DNA of 15,494 nucleotides from Cochliopodium minus (GCA_024220525.1 JAMYWO010000180.1:70112-85605); one strand, 5' to 3'. Shown: positions 1 to 10,589, counted from the stretch's first letter. Program-made: numbers and translations. Notes: a model not told the origin generated them from the sequence alone.

Positions 1-116
1 TGAAAATGTCCTATCAGGAATAGGATGAAAGCAGTTAAAAGCTGCAAAACAAACCCATAGTTTTTTAATTTTGTTTAAAAAGGAATAAGCAAAAGAGAGA
101 ATATATAATTAAACAA

Positions 117-148
117 TTTTTTTTTCAAAAAAAAAAAAAAAAAAAAAA
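117..148. repeat. T9-C-A22 homopolymer hairpin
   Basis: Nine T, one C, then twenty-two A. The T run can pair with part of the A run. It lies in what would be an intron of the putative minus-strand relic. It may be simple replication-slippage sequence. Confidence 0.8.
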
Positions 149-169
149 TTATAAACAATAATAAAATAT

Positions 170-1010
170 ACCTTATTTTCAAAGTATTTTTTTGGATAAT
201 AGCTTTTGTAAAAATTTCAGCAAAGAAAACTGCCATTTTGTTCCAACATCTTTAATTGTAGAAATTTTTGGAAATTTTTTTTTTGGTTGAAATTCTATTT
301 AATTGGTCGAAAATTTTTATATTTTTAGTCAGGAATCCACAAACTATTTCTGGAACAGGACTCAAATAGAAAATCTTTGAATTGACAACTGCACGATGAT
401 CAAAATAGTTGATGTCCTCGTGTGTTCTGTTAACTCGAATTTAATTACTTTTCATTGACAGACAACACTTTCCATTTCATAGTAATACGCATGCAATGTT
501 CACCATAATAACCCCAAGATTTGTTGTATTATTTTCTTCTATATCAAAAAAACAAATATTAATCAATTTTGAATATTTCTGAGAATAAAATTTAATCAAA
601 ATAAAGTATACTATTCTGCATTCCACCAATGTGAGAATATTCCCCTTTCTTAATGTAATGTCCTATCAAATCTATAATCTTGGAGACAATATGAAACTTG
701 CTCAACATAATCACAATCATTTGCAATCAATTCCACCAGATGGTCAATTTATTCTTCAATTTGATTGAATATAAAAATTGCAAATATTTATAAAAAATTA
801 TTATTTTTACATCTTTAATATTTCCATCCCCTCCTTCAAAATCACAATAGAGAGGTGCATCTTTGATGATTAAGGATTAATTGATTTTCTTACATCATAT
901 TCACTTATATCCTTCCATTCTACTTTTTTAATATCTTCATCTCCTTTCTTCTTCTTCATCCAATTTGATATTTTTATTTGATTCTTGATTATCTTTCTAT
1001 TTTCCTTTTT
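170..1010 (-). pseudogene. Possible decayed multi-exon gene, unidentified
   Basis: I do not recognise a product. On the minus strand several open stretches have protein-like composition (Cys, His, Trp, Pro, Asp) unlike the AT-rich background. A charged stretch runs from 1010 to 882, with an ATG at 959. A 50-nt piece at 860-811 reads APLYCDFEGGDGNIKD and is followed by an intron-like GTAAAA...AAG segment. Near 750-660 a frame contains DYVEQVSYCLQDYRFDRTL and then a stop. Another frame at 440-255 is open for 62 codons (contains THEDINYFDHRAVV) and continues, after one TAA at 252-254, to about 170, where a GTATAT donor-like site follows. A GCAG acceptor-like site lies near 50. The pieces cannot be joined without frameshifts or stops, so either this is a degraded gene or I have missed introns. 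No family assignment is offered. Confidence 0.3.
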
Positions 1011-1838
1011 TCATCTCAATATTGCAATTTTCCAAATTTTTTATATATTTATGCTTCCTAAAATTCAAATAATATAAACAAAAATTCTGAAATTTATAAA
1101 ATTTAAATTTGCATGACCATTTTTCTTTAAATTCAAATATTTTGAAATAATAATTTGTTAAAAAAAAACATTCCAATTGGTTTTTAATATTCTATAAGAT
1201 ATTACTATTTGTATAAAGAAAACAAGATCAAAGAAATCTCCAAAAAAAGTAACCATATTCTCACCATTTTATGATATATCCTTTTTATTTCTTTAGAGAG
1301 ATATTACCAAGTGGTATCATCAACTATATTCTCAATAATGGCAATTATATATCTTCATTTGTGTACATATATTATTCAGTTTCTTATAATATATTTCATT
1401 CATCTCACCAAAAATATAACAAAATCTAAATTGCTTATTGGATACTCCTTCTTTTCTTCATTTTCATCTTTGCAATTCTGCATTATTCACTTATCATACA
1501 ACTCAATATTCGAAAATACATTATCCCAATATGTTTTTCTTAGAAAAAGATAATCAAAATCAATTAATGATAATATTGAAATACATCACCAAAACGAAAG
1601 TTTTTCTCTTTATCTGCATTAACATTAAGTATAATTGCATTATCGAAAAATGTAAAAGAATGTGAAGATTAAAGTTTTCTTCACATAAACAATAAAATCA
1701 AAAATTCTCAAAGAAAATGTACACAAAGTAAAAACGAAAATCAATTATGTATTAATGAAGAGAAATTCAAAGAAAAGAGAAAGACAACAGAGAATATTGT
1801 AATATACAGATTAGTGATGTATCTTGATTGTTCATGAC
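1011..1838. other. AT-rich stretch without a supported gene
   Basis: No open frame here has convincing protein composition. The longest, from about 1300 (after a CTTTAG acceptor-like site) to about 1430, is rich in Ile, Tyr, Ser and Asn and matches no family I know. No RNA gene, array or long repeat was seen. Confidence 0.6.
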
Positions 1839-1840
1839 AG

Positions 1841-2279
1841 CAAATGATTTAAGAGATATGATAAATAATGCATTGAATATGATCCTGATTATATTTATTA
1901 CTGGTGATTTATTGGGTAATCTTTGTTTATTTGAAATTTAAATTTAGATTTTCTTTAGGATCAGAAGTCTATCATGGAGATGAAAAGTTTATTTATGACA
2001 TTCATTATTCTTTCGAACCTCAAAAGTAAATTTTTTTTTTTATTTTTAATCTTTAACAAATATAGATAAAAGGTGTTTTTGTTTATGGAAATCAATGATT
2101 ATGATATTTTAAATGTGTTACAATGTAATGAATTCTCTAATTAAAGTATTACAGACGAAGACATAATATTTGAACATAAAACCAAAGTTTCAGATAATAG
2201 GAAGTCATTTCTGTTTCAGCAAAAGACAAAGAGCCCAAAAGATGTGTTTTTAGTTGAGAAAAACAACCCAAAATATTGA
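1841..2279 (+). pseudogene. Decayed gene with a BTB/POZ-like domain
   Basis: From 1841 a frame starts MTANDLRDMINN and runs to FITGDLL, like the opening of a BTB domain. An intron-like GGTAAT...TTTAG segment follows, then a short exon reading SEVYHGDEKFIYDIHYSF. A GTAAAT...TATAG segment (about 2027-2065) comes next. A frame from 2073 then reads MEINDYDILNVLQCNEF, similar to the end of BTB domains (acidic loop, then NVLELL-type helix). It stops at TAA 2142-2144, continues open in the same frame (DEDIIFEHKTKVSDNRKSF) and ends at TGA 2277-2279. The pieces lie in the right order for BTB but the His-Lys core is poor and the exons do not join in one frame. The BTB call is an inference from weak similarity; the broken state is visible. 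Confidence 0.35.
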
Positions 2280-2314
2280 TAATAATGAAATAGAAGTATT
2301 CATAAATATTTTTA

Positions 2315-2636
2315 GTTCATAATCCTCAACAGTGGTCGTTATTTCAGTGTATGTCAAAGAAATATCCAAAAATATGTTTTTCTTCTTGTCATTGTCACAG
2401 TAAAAAATTTATAAAACAGTTAATTTTTTTCGATAATATAAACAAAATAAATAGGGAATGTTAGATTACATGTTAAAAAATTGATCTAAACTTTGTTTTA
2501 ATTCTAAGAACCTGACCACGGTTTATTTTCTGATGATAATACAAGTTGCTATGTTCATGGGGGTCATGGAAATCACTTATTACCTTTAGATATGTTCTTT
2601 CAAAAGAAAATTCACTATTACTATTACAATTAAAAT
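2315..2636 (+). pseudogene. Further coding-like fragments, unidentified
   Basis: After a TTTTTAG acceptor-like site (ending near 2315) a frame of about 47 codons begins HNPQQWSLFQCMSKKYPKI and contains the Cys/His cluster CFSSCHCHSKK, ending at TAG near 2463. After a second acceptor-like TTCTAAG site near 2510, a frame reads PDHGLFSDDNTSCYVHGGHG and continues to NHLLPLDMFFQKK before a stop near 2636. The composition is protein-like but I know no family for it. These may be 3' exons of the same relic as the BTB-like piece, or of a gene whose structure I cannot assemble. A weak resemblance of the last piece to an RCC1 strand-loop is not enough to call. Confidence 0.3.
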
Positions 2637-2639
2637 TAA

Positions 2640-3012
2640 ACCTCTTTTAATTTTTGGAAATATCCTTTTATTTTAAAAGAATGAGATTGTCTGGTTACAA
2701 AGAAAATAAGTAAATATCATATGCAAACAGGTTTTTGAATTTAGTAAATGACTTTGAAGACAATCTTTTTACAAACCAACAATAATTGTTTCACACCAAC
2801 TCAAAATTTGTTCAAAAAAACAATTTCCATTTTGAATAAATAAAAAAATTTAAATATTCCATTTTATGAATTCTTCAAATTTCCAAAATTAATTACTATA
2901 ACCCCAAACGAATACTCCAAAACATTAAGATGTGACTCACAATTCCTTATATTTGGAACTATTTAAAATTATCATTCAAATTTTATTTTTTAAATTCACA
3001 AAAAAAAAAAAA
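2640..3012. other. AT-rich spacer upstream of the F-box gene
   Basis: No supported gene. The last bases before the ATG at 3013 are a run of A, as also seen in front of the secreted and Sel1 genes. This stretch presumably includes the promoter and 5' UTR of the F-box/SPRY gene. Confidence 0.55.
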
Positions 3013-4381
3013 ATGTCTTCTCATACAGAAATTGATAGATTACCAAATGTTATTATAGTAGAAATATGCTTATATTTGAATGATAAAGATATCATAAATT
3101 TCATGACAACTTGCTCCAAATATAACAAAATATTGAACAAGAATAACCATTTCTATAAAAAGAAATGTTTGATGAGATTCCCATTCATCTTTGAAAGAAA
3201 TTTAAATCCAATTTTGAGCATGGAAGAAGTAAGAAATATTCCCCTATTTTAAAAATATATGAGGTGGATACAAACTAATTATACTATGAATTCAAAAAAT
3301 TATTTTGTATATTTTGTTAATAAAAATCTTATAAAGAATGATATAGTGACATGGAAACATAAATTCATTTTATCAAAACAATTACCAACCAAACTTTCTT
3401 TGGGGGAAGAAGAGAAGGAAGTTGATGAGACAGGATTGATATTGACAAACATCAAAGGATATTATTTGAATGCATTATCAAATTATCCATTCATCACAAC
3501 AAATAAAAGCCTTTTCAAGATCTTCAGCGAAAAAGAGATCGACAAAATCCTTTTCAAAGGAATTGAATACTTTGAATTGAAACTTATAAAGAATACAGTA
3601 CAATGGAATAAAGCAACCGCGATAGGATGTGCAAATATTTTGAAACAAAGATATAGTTCATTTATAGGGTAAAAAATTTAGGGAAAAATTAATATATTAT
3701 GTTGGGATATAGCCCAAATTTAATTTAAAATTAAAAAAATTTAATTAAAAGATGGGAATCAAACACTATTGCATTTCATTCTGATGGTAAAATTCATGTT
3801 CATTTTTCACTTTTAACTTTGATTCATTCATTTTTATAGATGGAACATTTCGTTGCAAAGATAACCAAACTATTGATTCTCATGAAAATAAGGTTTTCAC
3901 CACAGATGGTAAATATTTAAATTAAATTTTTTTTTAACATGAAATCTTCATTTAATAAAAGATGTTGTTGGGTTTGGTTTGGATTGGGATCATGGTACAA
4001 CATTTATCACAATGAATGGAGAGGCAATTATAATTCTTTTGATTCTCTTTTTTTTTAATTTAACATTTGTTCTTTTAGTTTTTAAAAGAAATGAAATATA
4101 ATCTCACTTTTCAAGAGATATTTCCTGCTGCTGCAATTATGGTTTTGGGTGATTCTTTGGTTGTCAACTATGGTCATTCCCCTTTTAAATTTGACATTGT
4201 TTCTTACAAAAACAGTGTAATTGATAAGAAAAGCAAAGCCATTCATTTTAACAAAAGAGATTTCAAAGATTTCTTGGAATCTAATCAAATAGATGATTCT
4301 TTTGAAGAATTATCTCCCCTAAAAAGAATAAGAGACAAAAAAATTGATGACAATGACGAAAAGAAGTGTATTCTCTTTTGA
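3013..4381 (+). pseudogene. F-box/SPRY-domain protein gene interrupted by an in-frame stop
   Basis: Five exons: 3013-3668, 3752-3786, 3840-3908, 3962-4023 and 4079-4381, together 375 codons in one frame apart from one TAA at 3250-3252 (codon 80). Residues 8-50 form an F-box (LPNVIIVEICLYLNDKDI, then a Cys/Ser-rich helix), which in known proteins binds Skp1 in SCF ubiquitin ligases. Residues about 100-330 form a SPRY domain: YFELKLIK, GWESNTIAFHSD restored across intron 1, DVVGFGLDWDHGTTFITMNG, and the closing strand NYGHSPFKFDI. SPRY normally binds the substrate, so the product would be an FBXO45-like substrate receptor (inference). The stop separates the F-box from SPRY. ATG codon 83 at 3259 could restart translation of a SPRY-only protein. 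Intron 4 has a GC donor. No intron could be found that removes the stop in frame. It is either a young pseudogene, a split pair, readthrough, or a sequence error. Confidence 0.75.
4024..4078 (+). other. GC-AG intron in the F-box/SPRY gene
   Basis: After the codon GAG the sequence is GCAATT and ends CTTTTAG, 55 nt. Removing it joins ITMNGE to FLKEMKYN in phase 0, as expected inside a SPRY domain. All other introns placed in this window start with GT, so this is either a rare GC-AG intron or a damaged donor. Confidence 0.7.
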
Positions 4382-4715
4382 TTGACCAACTTAAAATTAA
4401 ATTCAATTTCTATAAACATTTTTTTTTCTCACCATTTTTGTCGAGGATTCTCAATTAGTGGAGTATTTTTATAAATAAATTCCACTTCTCTATTTAGTTA
4501 TAATTTAATTTTAAAATTTGAATTTTAATGGATATCATGAACAAGCAACATCTGATATGCCTTTGAGATAAATATTTTTTAAATTTTCCAAAGAAAAAAA
4601 AAATAAAATTAAAAAAAATTTCAAAGATTCAATCTTTGAATATATCCGTTTAAAAATTAATAATAATTTTTCTATTTGATTCAGAAAAAGAATTTATTGA
4701 TTTTCACCCCAATAT
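4382..4715. other. Intergenic spacer
   Basis: AT-rich, no open frame of note. It separates the 3' end of the F-box/SPRY gene from the first ATG of the RasGEF gene and must hold the terminator of one and the promoter of the other. No specific motif can be named. Confidence 0.6.
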
Positions 4716-7700
4716 ATGATGAATAAAGAATCCAATATAATAATCTCCCAAAATAATAGAAATTCTGATGGGGATATACTGGATCATTGTTTTCAACAAA
4801 TATCAGAACAAAATTATAAGATAGACGTGATCTGTTTTGGGTATCATAGTGCATATAATTTGAGAAATATAAAAATTAATATTTATTATTTTTTTTAATT
4901 CCAAAATTTTGTAGCATAAATGTGGATCAGATATCATGTGGAAGAGCTCATATACTTATATTATCAAAGAATTTAAAAGTATTTAGTTTGGGAGATGGAA
5001 AAGGTGAATATTGGAGCCAATATTATAAATATATTTTCCCTTGGAACAATGGAAATTAATATATATTTTTATAAAAGGGGGTACATTAGGACACGGAAAC
5101 GAAAATCGTTTGGAGAATGCGAAATGCATCGAATCATTGACGAATATCAAGGTGATAAAGATATTTGCAAATGAGAGACAAAGTGGATGTCTTACGAATG
5201 ATAAGAAATTATATTGTTGGGGAGAAAATACTTATGAACCAATCAACTTAATTCCTACACTACATACAAAAAGTGAGAATCTTAAAATAAAAGGTAAATT
5301 TCCAAAATCCCATCAAAATATAATTTCAAAATGAATTATAATATCGAAATAATAAATCATCCCAACTGTATTTCTTCAAAAGAAATTATAAATTTTTCTA
5401 TTTCAAATTTATTCTTAATTGTGATAAAATATTCCAAGTAATAAGAAAAATTGATATATTTGATCATCAATCTAATTCAATATCATCAAAATGATTAATA
5501 GATTTCAAGTTTGGAAAAGGTCATACAGTTGTTTTGACAGAATCGAATAATGTGCACACGTGGGGTAAAAATGAAAGAGGATGTCTTGGAAGATCTAGCG
5601 TACAAATGAGAGCTTTTGAAACAGACTCAAACGAAGTGCTACTTTCAAAAGCAGAAGGAATAAGTGCAGGGAAATATTCTACAGTTATTTGGGGTAAATA
5701 AAATGAATAAAAAACTGATCATAAAGGATATAAACCATATTTTTAATTAGACAAACAAACTTTGTATATTTATGGGATCTCCAATACAGAGGGAGATTAT
5801 AAGTTTTCTGTTCCATTTAATTCTCCAATCAAACAAGGTAACTCTATATGATTTTAAATTTTATTTAAAATTCATCTTTTTTAAAGTTTGTCTTGGTTCT
5901 AATTTTGCTATTATTCTTACTAAATCTGGTTTTATTTATACAATGGGAGACAATAAGTATGGGCAAATAGGAACAGAGACCATGCACGAATTTTCGAAGA
6001 AACTAAGGTAAATTTCTAAATAATTACTACATTTATTTTTGAAATTTATTTTCATAATAAAGAATTTTGATCTCTAAAAGCGAAGAAGAAAATAACAAAA
6101 AAGTTCCAACAAAAAAGAAGAAAAATAAATCATACAAAGTTTCCAAAGCTACCCCTTCACTAAAATTGGAAGCAAAATACACCAAAAAATCTGAAAAAGA
6201 TCTCGGAATCAAAAAGAATTTTCAATGGGATAGTATTTATTGTGGAAGAAATACCATATTCGCAGTTAATAGTAAACAAATATGATCATTTTTTAAATTT
6301 TTTGTAAACTTCAAAAACTTTTTTAGAATTTGGAAAATGTTTTATTTGGGGAAAAATTTCAAAGGAAGAAGTACAAAAAACGCCCCTCTTTTTGAATACC
6401 CTATCATCTTCCAAAATAATATCTTTAGAATTTATGGGATATACAATTGTCAATGTTGTCGACTTTGATCCTGTTCCTGACATTAAATATGAAAGTGTAA
6501 TAAATTTAAAATTCCTTCAAATAATTTTTTGATAATTAAATTTAAATAGATATTTCCAAAGATAGTAAGTGCAGGGACAATAAATTCTTTGATGGAAAAT
6601 TTGATATCACCTTATAATACAGAGTCTGATTATCACATATTCTTTCTGATGACTTACAGATCATTCATGACTCCCACAATGTTGTTTGAAAAGTTGGAAA
6701 GTATGATAGAAAAGAAAGATGAAAAAATATTCGCAAAGATAACTCTTTTGATGTTCACTTGGCTTAAAATGAGAAAACCAGCTTACGATGAATTCAATGA
6801 TTACGAATTAGCTCAGAAAATGAACAATCTCATTTCAAACTTACCCAAATCGAAAGAATTGAAACAAATGCTTACATTGGACATACCTGCTCTTTCTAAT
6901 CCACCCAATGTGCCACCTGACACATCAAGTTTTCAAACAAAAGCTAGTGAAATAAAGAATGACATCTTATCCGAGCAAATATGCCTTGTAAATCACTATC
7001 TTCTTTCTACAATTAGCCCTGTTGAGTTTGAAAATCAAAATTGGAACAACAAAGAAGAAGTCAATTTATCTCCAAATGTTTCTCGACTAAGCAACTGGTT
7101 CAATCAATTTTCTTCTTGGGTTACTTATCATATCATAAGTGTAGAAAACGTGAAAGAAAGAACAAGCCGTTACAACAAATTTTCTCTCATTTTGGACAAA
7201 CTAATGAATCTACATAATTACCTCGGTGCAAGAGCAATACATGCTGCTTTGGAAAGCGTTCCAATTAAGGTAAAGTTGTCATTTGGTCAAAAAATTTTAT
7301 ATTTTCATATTTTTATTCTTTTTAAAAAAGAACATGATTTCATCAAACTTGTTGTTGGCAAAGGATGATAACCAAAAAATGGAACAAATCAGTATTTTTT
7401 TTATGGTAAATAAAAAAATACTTTTAGTAAAATTAAAATTTTTGTTTTATTTTTTAATTTTTTTAAAAAAAAATAGAATAAAAATGGTACACAATATCGT
7501 CAAGCTGTAAAACAGTGTATTGATAATCAAACTCCTTTTATTCCTTTTTTTGGGATTCATTTGCAAGATCTTGTATTTAACGATGATGGAAACAAAAACT
7601 TTCTCTCTAACGGGATGATAAACTTCAAAAAGAGAGTATTCTGGGCAAACACCATCAAACTGATCCAAAAATCCCAAGAAAAATCATATTCTTTCGAAAA

Positions 7701-10589
7701 AGTAAACGAGTTATTCGATCAGCTCTTCTACATTTCAGGATTCTCTGAAAATCAACTTGATGATTTTGTTGGATCTATTAGGAGAGGTACTCTGAGGGAT
7801 AACAAATCACTAACTAATCTCACTGGTGCTTCCACTCAAAGTAGATCAACTAAATTTCAAAAAATGATCGTTTTAAAGTTAGAAGAACAAGCAGCAGTTG
7901 GAATAGTTAAAAGAAAGGAAATTTGGAAAAGATGGGTAGAAAATTTGAAATCAGATGTAAGAGACATCTACTCTGACAACAACAGTGGTTATCTCACATT
8001 CTCTCAAGTTTTCTTTCAAAGTAAAGCTCTTCAAATTTTGTTCAACACAGTGATAGAACAATTCATAATATCAGAAGAGGTAGAGTACTTCAAATCTTTG
8101 TTAGCTGAGCTCTATGGATTGAATGATGTCTCTTTTCTTGACTCTATTATTAACTACCTCAAAATTTGTTCTAATTACAACGAAATGTTGACAGACATGG
8201 ACAAAGAGAGGCTCTTTCACACCTTTGTTTCTTTTACCATAAGAAACAAAATTTTTGACCAAGAGAAAATTGAAGAAACACAATTCCACTCCAATTTTGA
8301 TGATCTCAACGAATCACTTAAAGAAATAAACAAGATGTTCTACTCTATCCAATACCTTAATTCTGAAGAAAGACAAAACCTGATCACCAACATTAGCCCT
8401 GTCAACGAAAAAGGAGAAAATCATAACCAGTTCTCTTTCCAAAGAATGAAAATTCATGTAACACAAGCTAAATCAGATAAACTCAAGAAAATGGAGTTAT
8501 TGGAAGTTGAAAAAATCAATGTTGAGTCTGATACAAAGAAAGCTTGCGTAGAACATCAAGAGAAGCTCAACAAATTGACACAAGAAGAAGAAGAAATCAA
8601 ACAAGAGTTTTTCAGACTAAAACAAAAGCTCCAAGACATCAGAAAAGAAAAAAAAGAGTGCATTGATGTAATTGACAACAATACTATGGAAAAGATCAAA
8701 GAGAAAAGGATTCAGATTGACAACAAAATAAATGATATATTGATGGAGATTGATCAAGATTCCAAAAATGCTACAGATCTCTATGTCTTTTTGGATGAAT
8801 TGTGTGCTCCTAACGTTGAATTTATCAAGAAAAACATTTTTCCTGAAGAGAAAAAGAGATCTCTTGAAGAAAACTTCACCAATTCACTCATCTCCCTCAT
8901 CCAACACCTCAAACCTACCATCCTAAAAAAATTGGATGAAATAAAAAGTTATGAGGGAATGACAACTGATTTACAAAACCTCCTCTCCTATTCAGAGCAT
9001 CTCCTGATGATATCTGAACTAGCAAAACTTTGTGGTAAAAAAAAATAAAATTTTTAATTTATTATTTTATTTTTAATCTAAATTTTTTAATAGGTGAAAA
9101 TAATGTTGAAACAGTTAAAAACTTTCAAGAATTCATCACCCAAATAAAATCTAAATTTATAAAAAGCAACAAAATGATGCTGAGTCACCATGAAAATATG
9201 ACAACAGAGACTATCACTTATGAAAATTTGAGTGAAGATGATGAAGATGATGATTTTGTTGATCAAGATTTTGTGGAAGAGGAACATAACTCTAGTTCTT
9301 CCAAAAAAGAAAAAGAAAACCAAAATAGTGAAATTGAAAGTAAAGAATCAATGGATTCTGGTAAAAAATAAAACTTTTTTTTTGAAAACAACTTTAACAA
9401 TTAATTTTTAAAAAAATAGTCAATATGAGCTTTAATTGGAAACCTCCTACTCACATACCCGATGAAGAATCAACTCTCAACAAAAACCTGACAAAAAAAG
9501 AAATACTGATCCTCCAAAATTTGAAGGAGAGCATGGGAAACAACTCTTCACTTTACACCGACGATATCTTGCTTCGTATTCTCCGCAAAGCGTATTTTAG
9601 GCCTTTGGTGGCTCAAAAATTTGCAGAGATATATAAAAAGTGGTATGTTTCCAAGAAAATTCCCTTCAAGGCTATCAACTTTTCTGAAATTGAAGAATTT
9701 GTCAAACAAAACATTTTATATCCTCTTGATGGGTAAAATTTTTTAAATTATTTTTTTTTTTATTTTGCTTTTAAAAATTTTTAACAGAAAGGATGTTACA
9801 GGAAGAAAGATGCTTTATTTCAAATGGAATTATTATTTCCCCTTCAAACAAGATACTTCCACTTTCACTCTCAGTCTAATGTATTTCCTTGAATCAATGG
9901 TTGAAAATCCTCATACACAAATGTTTGGATACACATTTTTAATTGTAAAAAAAATTAAATTTAAATTTTTATTTTTTATCCATATATCTTTATTTTTATT
10001 TTAGGATATGAAAGACTTTGAATGGGAAAACTTTACTAGAGAACATCTCAAACAATTTTTCAAGGTACTTCAGTTTGTTTCTCCATTGAGAGTCAATAGC
10101 ATCATACTAGTTGATCCTCCCAAGTGGTTCAACAGCATATGGAAAGTGTTCAGCTTGTTTGCAACAAAGGATTTGTTGTCAAAAATAGATTTAACTACAA
10201 GACAAAACTTGAATCAGTTTGTTCATTCTAGCAGGTTTAAAATAATAATTTTATTTTTTTTTAATTTAATTGAAATTTTATTATCCAGTTTGCCTCTTGA
10301 ATTAGGTGGTGAATCAAGATCAATAAATGTTGATATTTTGAAGCAAAAAACTAGTAGAATGAGCATCAAGATCAAGAACTCAATCGAGAAAACAAGATCT
10401 CCCCTCATAAGATCCCCTTTAATCAATAACAATAACAATAAAACTACAAACACTCCTCCTTTGTCCAGAAGAAATTCAGGATGTAATATTTTTATTTTTA
10501 TTTTTATTTTATTTTTATTTTTTTTCTTTAAAAAAGTTCTTGAAGAATTATCTTCTGAGAATGATAGCAGCAGTAGCCAAAAAAATTAG
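4716..10589 (+). CDS. RCC1 / RasGEF / CRAL-TRIO multidomain protein
   Basis: Seventeen exons: 4716-4840, 4915-5003, 5078-5293, 5502-5693, 5751-5837, 5887-6007, 6063-6271, 6327-6496, 6550-7269, 7331-7405, 7477-9034, 9094-9360, 9420-9732, 9788-9944, 10005-10234, 10289-10482, 10537-10589. They total 4776 nt (1592 codons) with every junction in phase. Residues about 35-400 are RCC1 repeats (ISCGRAHILIL, FKFGKGHTVVLTESNNVHTWG, VCLGSNFAIILTKSGFIYTMGD) with a Lys-rich insert near 280-320. Residues 404-510 are RasGEF-N (TINSLMENLISP, FLMTYRSFMTP). Residues 541-766 are the CDC25-type catalytic domain (SNWFNQFSSWVTYHIISVE, PFIPFFGIHLQDLVF), expected to load GTP on a Ras-family GTPase. Residues 841-966 are RGS-like at best. 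About 996-1096 is coiled coil and 1230-1277 is acidic. Residues 1290-1518 are CRAL-TRIO-N plus CRAL-TRIO (LLRILRKAYF, LVDPPKWFNSIWKVF, SLPLELGG), likely a lipid-binding membrane module. The tail is Ser/Asn-rich. The first donor and the last intron are the least certain parts. Confidence 0.88.
7993..8370 (+). other. Possible RGS-like helical region inside the RasGEF protein
   Basis: The segment LTFSQVFFQSKALQILFNTV, then SEEVEYFKSLLAEL, follows the pattern of the RGS-box opening (Ser/Thr-Phe, Leu-Phe, then a Ser-Glu-Glu-x-x-x-Phe/Tyr-Phe helix). The following about 80 residues are helical, but the usual C-terminal RGS motifs are not obvious. If real, it would bind or deactivate a heterotrimeric G-alpha subunit. 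It could equally be a generic helical linker. Confidence 0.35.

Noticed and set aside
1290-1430. Possible F-box remnant (LPSGIINYILNN) after an acceptor-like site
   Set aside because: Only the first few residues fit; the rest is low-complexity Tyr/Ser/Ile.
1311-1665. Two overlapping open frames of 75-80 codons
   Set aside because: Ile/Tyr/Ser/Asn-rich background composition, one with a non-ATG start, no motif and no splice context.
3250-3252. Reassigned TAA codon
   Set aside because: About 1590 codons of the RasGEF gene, both secreted genes and the Sel1 gene contain no in-frame TAA or TAG, so standard stops are used.
3229-3263. A 35-nt GT...AG intron that would remove the in-frame stop of the F-box gene
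   Set aside because: Removal shifts the frame and gives TAA soon after. It is also shorter than the other introns.
4082-4288. Minus-strand open frame opposite the SPRY exon
   Set aside because: Shadow of the SPRY coding exon 4079-4381.
9420-10589. A separate CRAL-TRIO gene starting at ATG 9425
   Set aside because: The upstream 59-nt segment has good splice borders and joins the acidic linker in phase 1, and there is no room for a promoter. One gene is simpler, though transcripts could overturn this.
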